6,468 nt of DNA from Holophagaceae bacterium (GTDB lineage Bacteria; Acidobacteriota; Holophagae; Holophagales; Holophagaceae). This document shows, piece by piece, positions 5,377 through 6,468 of this stretch (positions are counted from its first letter, which is position 1; every line of letters starts with the position of its first letter). Both the position numbers and the translations under genes were made by a program. The notes under the pieces were generated by a model. The model did not search any database. It saw only the letters and a program-made list of their open reading frames with translations, and was not told where the DNA came from. The DNA lies in NCBI GenBank assembly GCA_025355915.1, contig JANXYT010000207.1, positions 1-6,468 of the forward strand. The letters run 5' to 3'.

Positions 5377-6468
5377 ATGTCCTCCACCCGCATTCAGCGC
5401 ACCTCCTTCCGGGAAGCCACCCTGGCCTTCGCCTTTGGGACTCTGGGGGCCTTGTTTCAGCTCGCCTGCGGGGGCGGAGGAGGAGGGGGCACCACCACGC
5501 CTCCGCCACCACCGGCGCCTGTGATCACCAGCTTCACCGTCGCCAAGACTCCCATCACCGCCGGGACGTCCACAACCCTGACGGCGGTCTTCGCCAATGG
5601 GACCGGCAGTGTCGACAAGGGGGTCGGCGCCGTGACCAGCGGAACCGCCGCCACCGTCAGCCCCAGCGCTGACACCACCTACACGCTCACCGTCACCAAC
5701 GCCGCAGGGACCACCGCAACGGCCACGGCAGCCCTCGCCGTCGCCGCCCCCCCCGCCGTGCCAGTGCTCACAGCTCCCGCCAACGTCACCGCCAGCCAGG
5801 CCGGCTACACGGCCACCACCCTTCCCCAGGCTGGCATGACCCTGGCCTGGACCATCACCAACGGCACCTTCACCTCGGCCACCACCGGCACCAGCGTGAC
5901 CTTCCAGGCCGGGGCTACCGGTTCGGTCGGCCTGAGCTGCACGGCCACCAATGCGGCAGGTACTACTTCTGCGGCAGGAACCACCAGCAGCACTGTCGTG
6001 GCGGCACCGATGGCGACCGCCCTGGTGGCGACAGCGAATCCCGTTCCCTTCAGTGGAACCACGACGATCACCCCTGCCTTCAGTGGCGGGATAGGCAGCG
6101 TGGATCAAGGTGTAGGGGTCGTGGCCAGTGGCACGCCCTTCGGCAGCGGAGTTGTCTCCGGCTCCAAAACCTTCACCCTGACGGTCACCAACGCCTTGGG
6201 CAGCACGGCCACGGCTTCTGTGACCCTGACTTCCCAGGTCGTGAGCGTGGGGGCCATCACCCCGGCCTTGCCCACGCGGACAGCAGGCACCAGCACCACC
6301 TTCAGCGCCACCGCCACAGGCGGTGCCACGAACACGCTTGCCTGGACGGCCAGCGCCGGCACCATGGTCGCCAGCACCGGCGTCTGGACCGCCCCGGCCA
6401 CGGCTCAGACCGTGACCATCACGGCCACCTCGGTGGATGATTCCACCAAGTCCGTGGGCACCACGGTC
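5377..6468 (+). CDS. Probable lipoprotein with Ig-like repeats (3' partial)
   Basis: The frame opens at ATG 5377 and continues through the last base without a stop, giving 364 visible residues. The N terminus MSSTRIQRTSFREATLAFAF has basic residues, then a hydrophobic stretch to FQLAC with Cys 31 (nt 5467-5469). Seven Gly, three Thr and a Pro-rich linker follow, as is common after the lipidated cysteine of bacterial surface lipoproteins. The lipobox is imperfect: Gln, not Leu, occupies position -3, so lipidation is likely but not certain. The rest is Thr/Ala/Ser/Gly/Val-rich with four Ig-like units at about nt 5518-5749, 5750-6009, 6010-6246 and 6247-6468. Units 1 and 3 are clear relatives; unit 4 resembles bacterial Ig-like (BIG2-type) domains. 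No catalytic motif is visible. Any functional domain, for example a C-terminal propeller, would lie outside the window. Two terminators separate it from the oxidase gene, so separate transcription is likely. Function unknown. Confidence 0.88.
   Translation, partial: MSSTRIQRTSFREATLAFAFGTLGALFQLACGGGGGGGTTTPPPPPAPVITSFTVAKTPITAGTSTTLTAVFANGTGSVDKGVGAVTSGTAATVSPSADTTYTLTVTNAAGTTATATAALAVAAPPAVPVLTAPANVTASQAGYTATTLPQAGMTLAWTITNGTFTSATTGTSVTFQAGATGSVGLSCTATNAAGTTSAAGTTSSTVVAAPMATALVATANPVPFSGTTTITPAFSGGIGSVDQGVGVVASGTPFGSGVVSGSKTFTLTVTNALGSTATASVTLTSQVVSVGAITPALPTRTAGTSTTFSATATGGATNTLAWTASAGTMVASTGVWTAPATAQTVTITATSVDDSTKSVGTTV
5518..6468 (+). repeat. Ig-like repeat units of the lipoprotein
   Basis: Unit 1 (5518-5749) and unit 3 (6010-6246) share GSVDKGVG/GSVDQGVG, a following SGT, and TYTLTVTNAAG/TFTLTVTNALG at the same spacing, so they are paralogous copies of one domain. 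Unit 2 (5750-6009) is different: it has an AWTITNGTFTS strand and a Cys in GLSCTATNAAG, like a classic Ig fold. Unit 4 (6247 to the end) has TLAWTASAGT, WTAPATAQT and TSVDDSTKS, a BIG2-like signature. Boundaries are approximate to a few residues. Confidence 0.72.

Noticed and set aside
5341..6108. Long minus-strand open frame of 255 codons under the lipoprotein gene
   Set aside because: It lies antisense to a well-supported frame with a ribosome binding site, signal sequence and domain repeats. Its Gly/Arg-rich translation is what GC-rich, Thr/Ala-coding DNA gives on the reverse strand. No ribosome binding site or known motif supports it.

Overview
The window is GC-rich bacterial DNA with strong G/C bias at third codon positions. 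It holds two exported-protein genes, both on the + strand and both cut by the window edges. Nothing in it is an RNA gene, mobile element or CRISPR array. The family features point to an environmental Gram-negative bacterium. The lipoprotein's Ig-like repeats (a GSVDxGVG...SGT...YTLTVTN pattern, and a NTLAWTASAGT...TAPATA...TSVDDSTKS pattern) are of a style I associate with Acidobacteriota, especially Holophagae/Geothrix-like genomes. That placement is inference from memory, with moderate confidence.

Region 1 (nt 1-5197) is one very long reading frame, open from the first base, encoding at least 1731 residues. It starts with the tail of a probable signal peptide and an Ala/Arg-rich basic linker. 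A large multicopper oxidase (MCO) module follows, with all four copper-binding motifs intact. Then come one fibronectin type III-like domain and eight tandem ~80-residue beta-sandwich-like repeats. The MCO module resembles the big extracellular or outer-membrane oxidases of the MofA (Leptothrix, manganese oxidation) and OmpB (Geobacter, needed for Fe(III) oxide reduction) type more than small laccases such as CotA. The substrate cannot be read from the sequence. Two chemical points stand out: the residue at the usual axial type 1 copper position is Phe, and the type 1 copper Cys is the only cysteine in the whole visible protein.

Region 2 (nt 5198-5376) is a 179-bp intergenic spacer with two separate intrinsic-terminator hairpins. 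The second has a GCGA tetraloop and seven T residues. A Shine-Dalgarno sequence follows at the right distance from the next ATG.

Region 3 (nt 5377-6468) is the start of a second gene that runs off the window. It encodes a probable lipoprotein with a polyglycine/polyproline linker after its cysteine, then at least four Ig-like repeats. The terminators argue against a simple operon with the oxidase gene, but both products are predicted to be exported, repeat-rich surface proteins. I see no defence system, toxin pair or other clearly new system. The most interesting object is the oxidase-repeat fusion itself.
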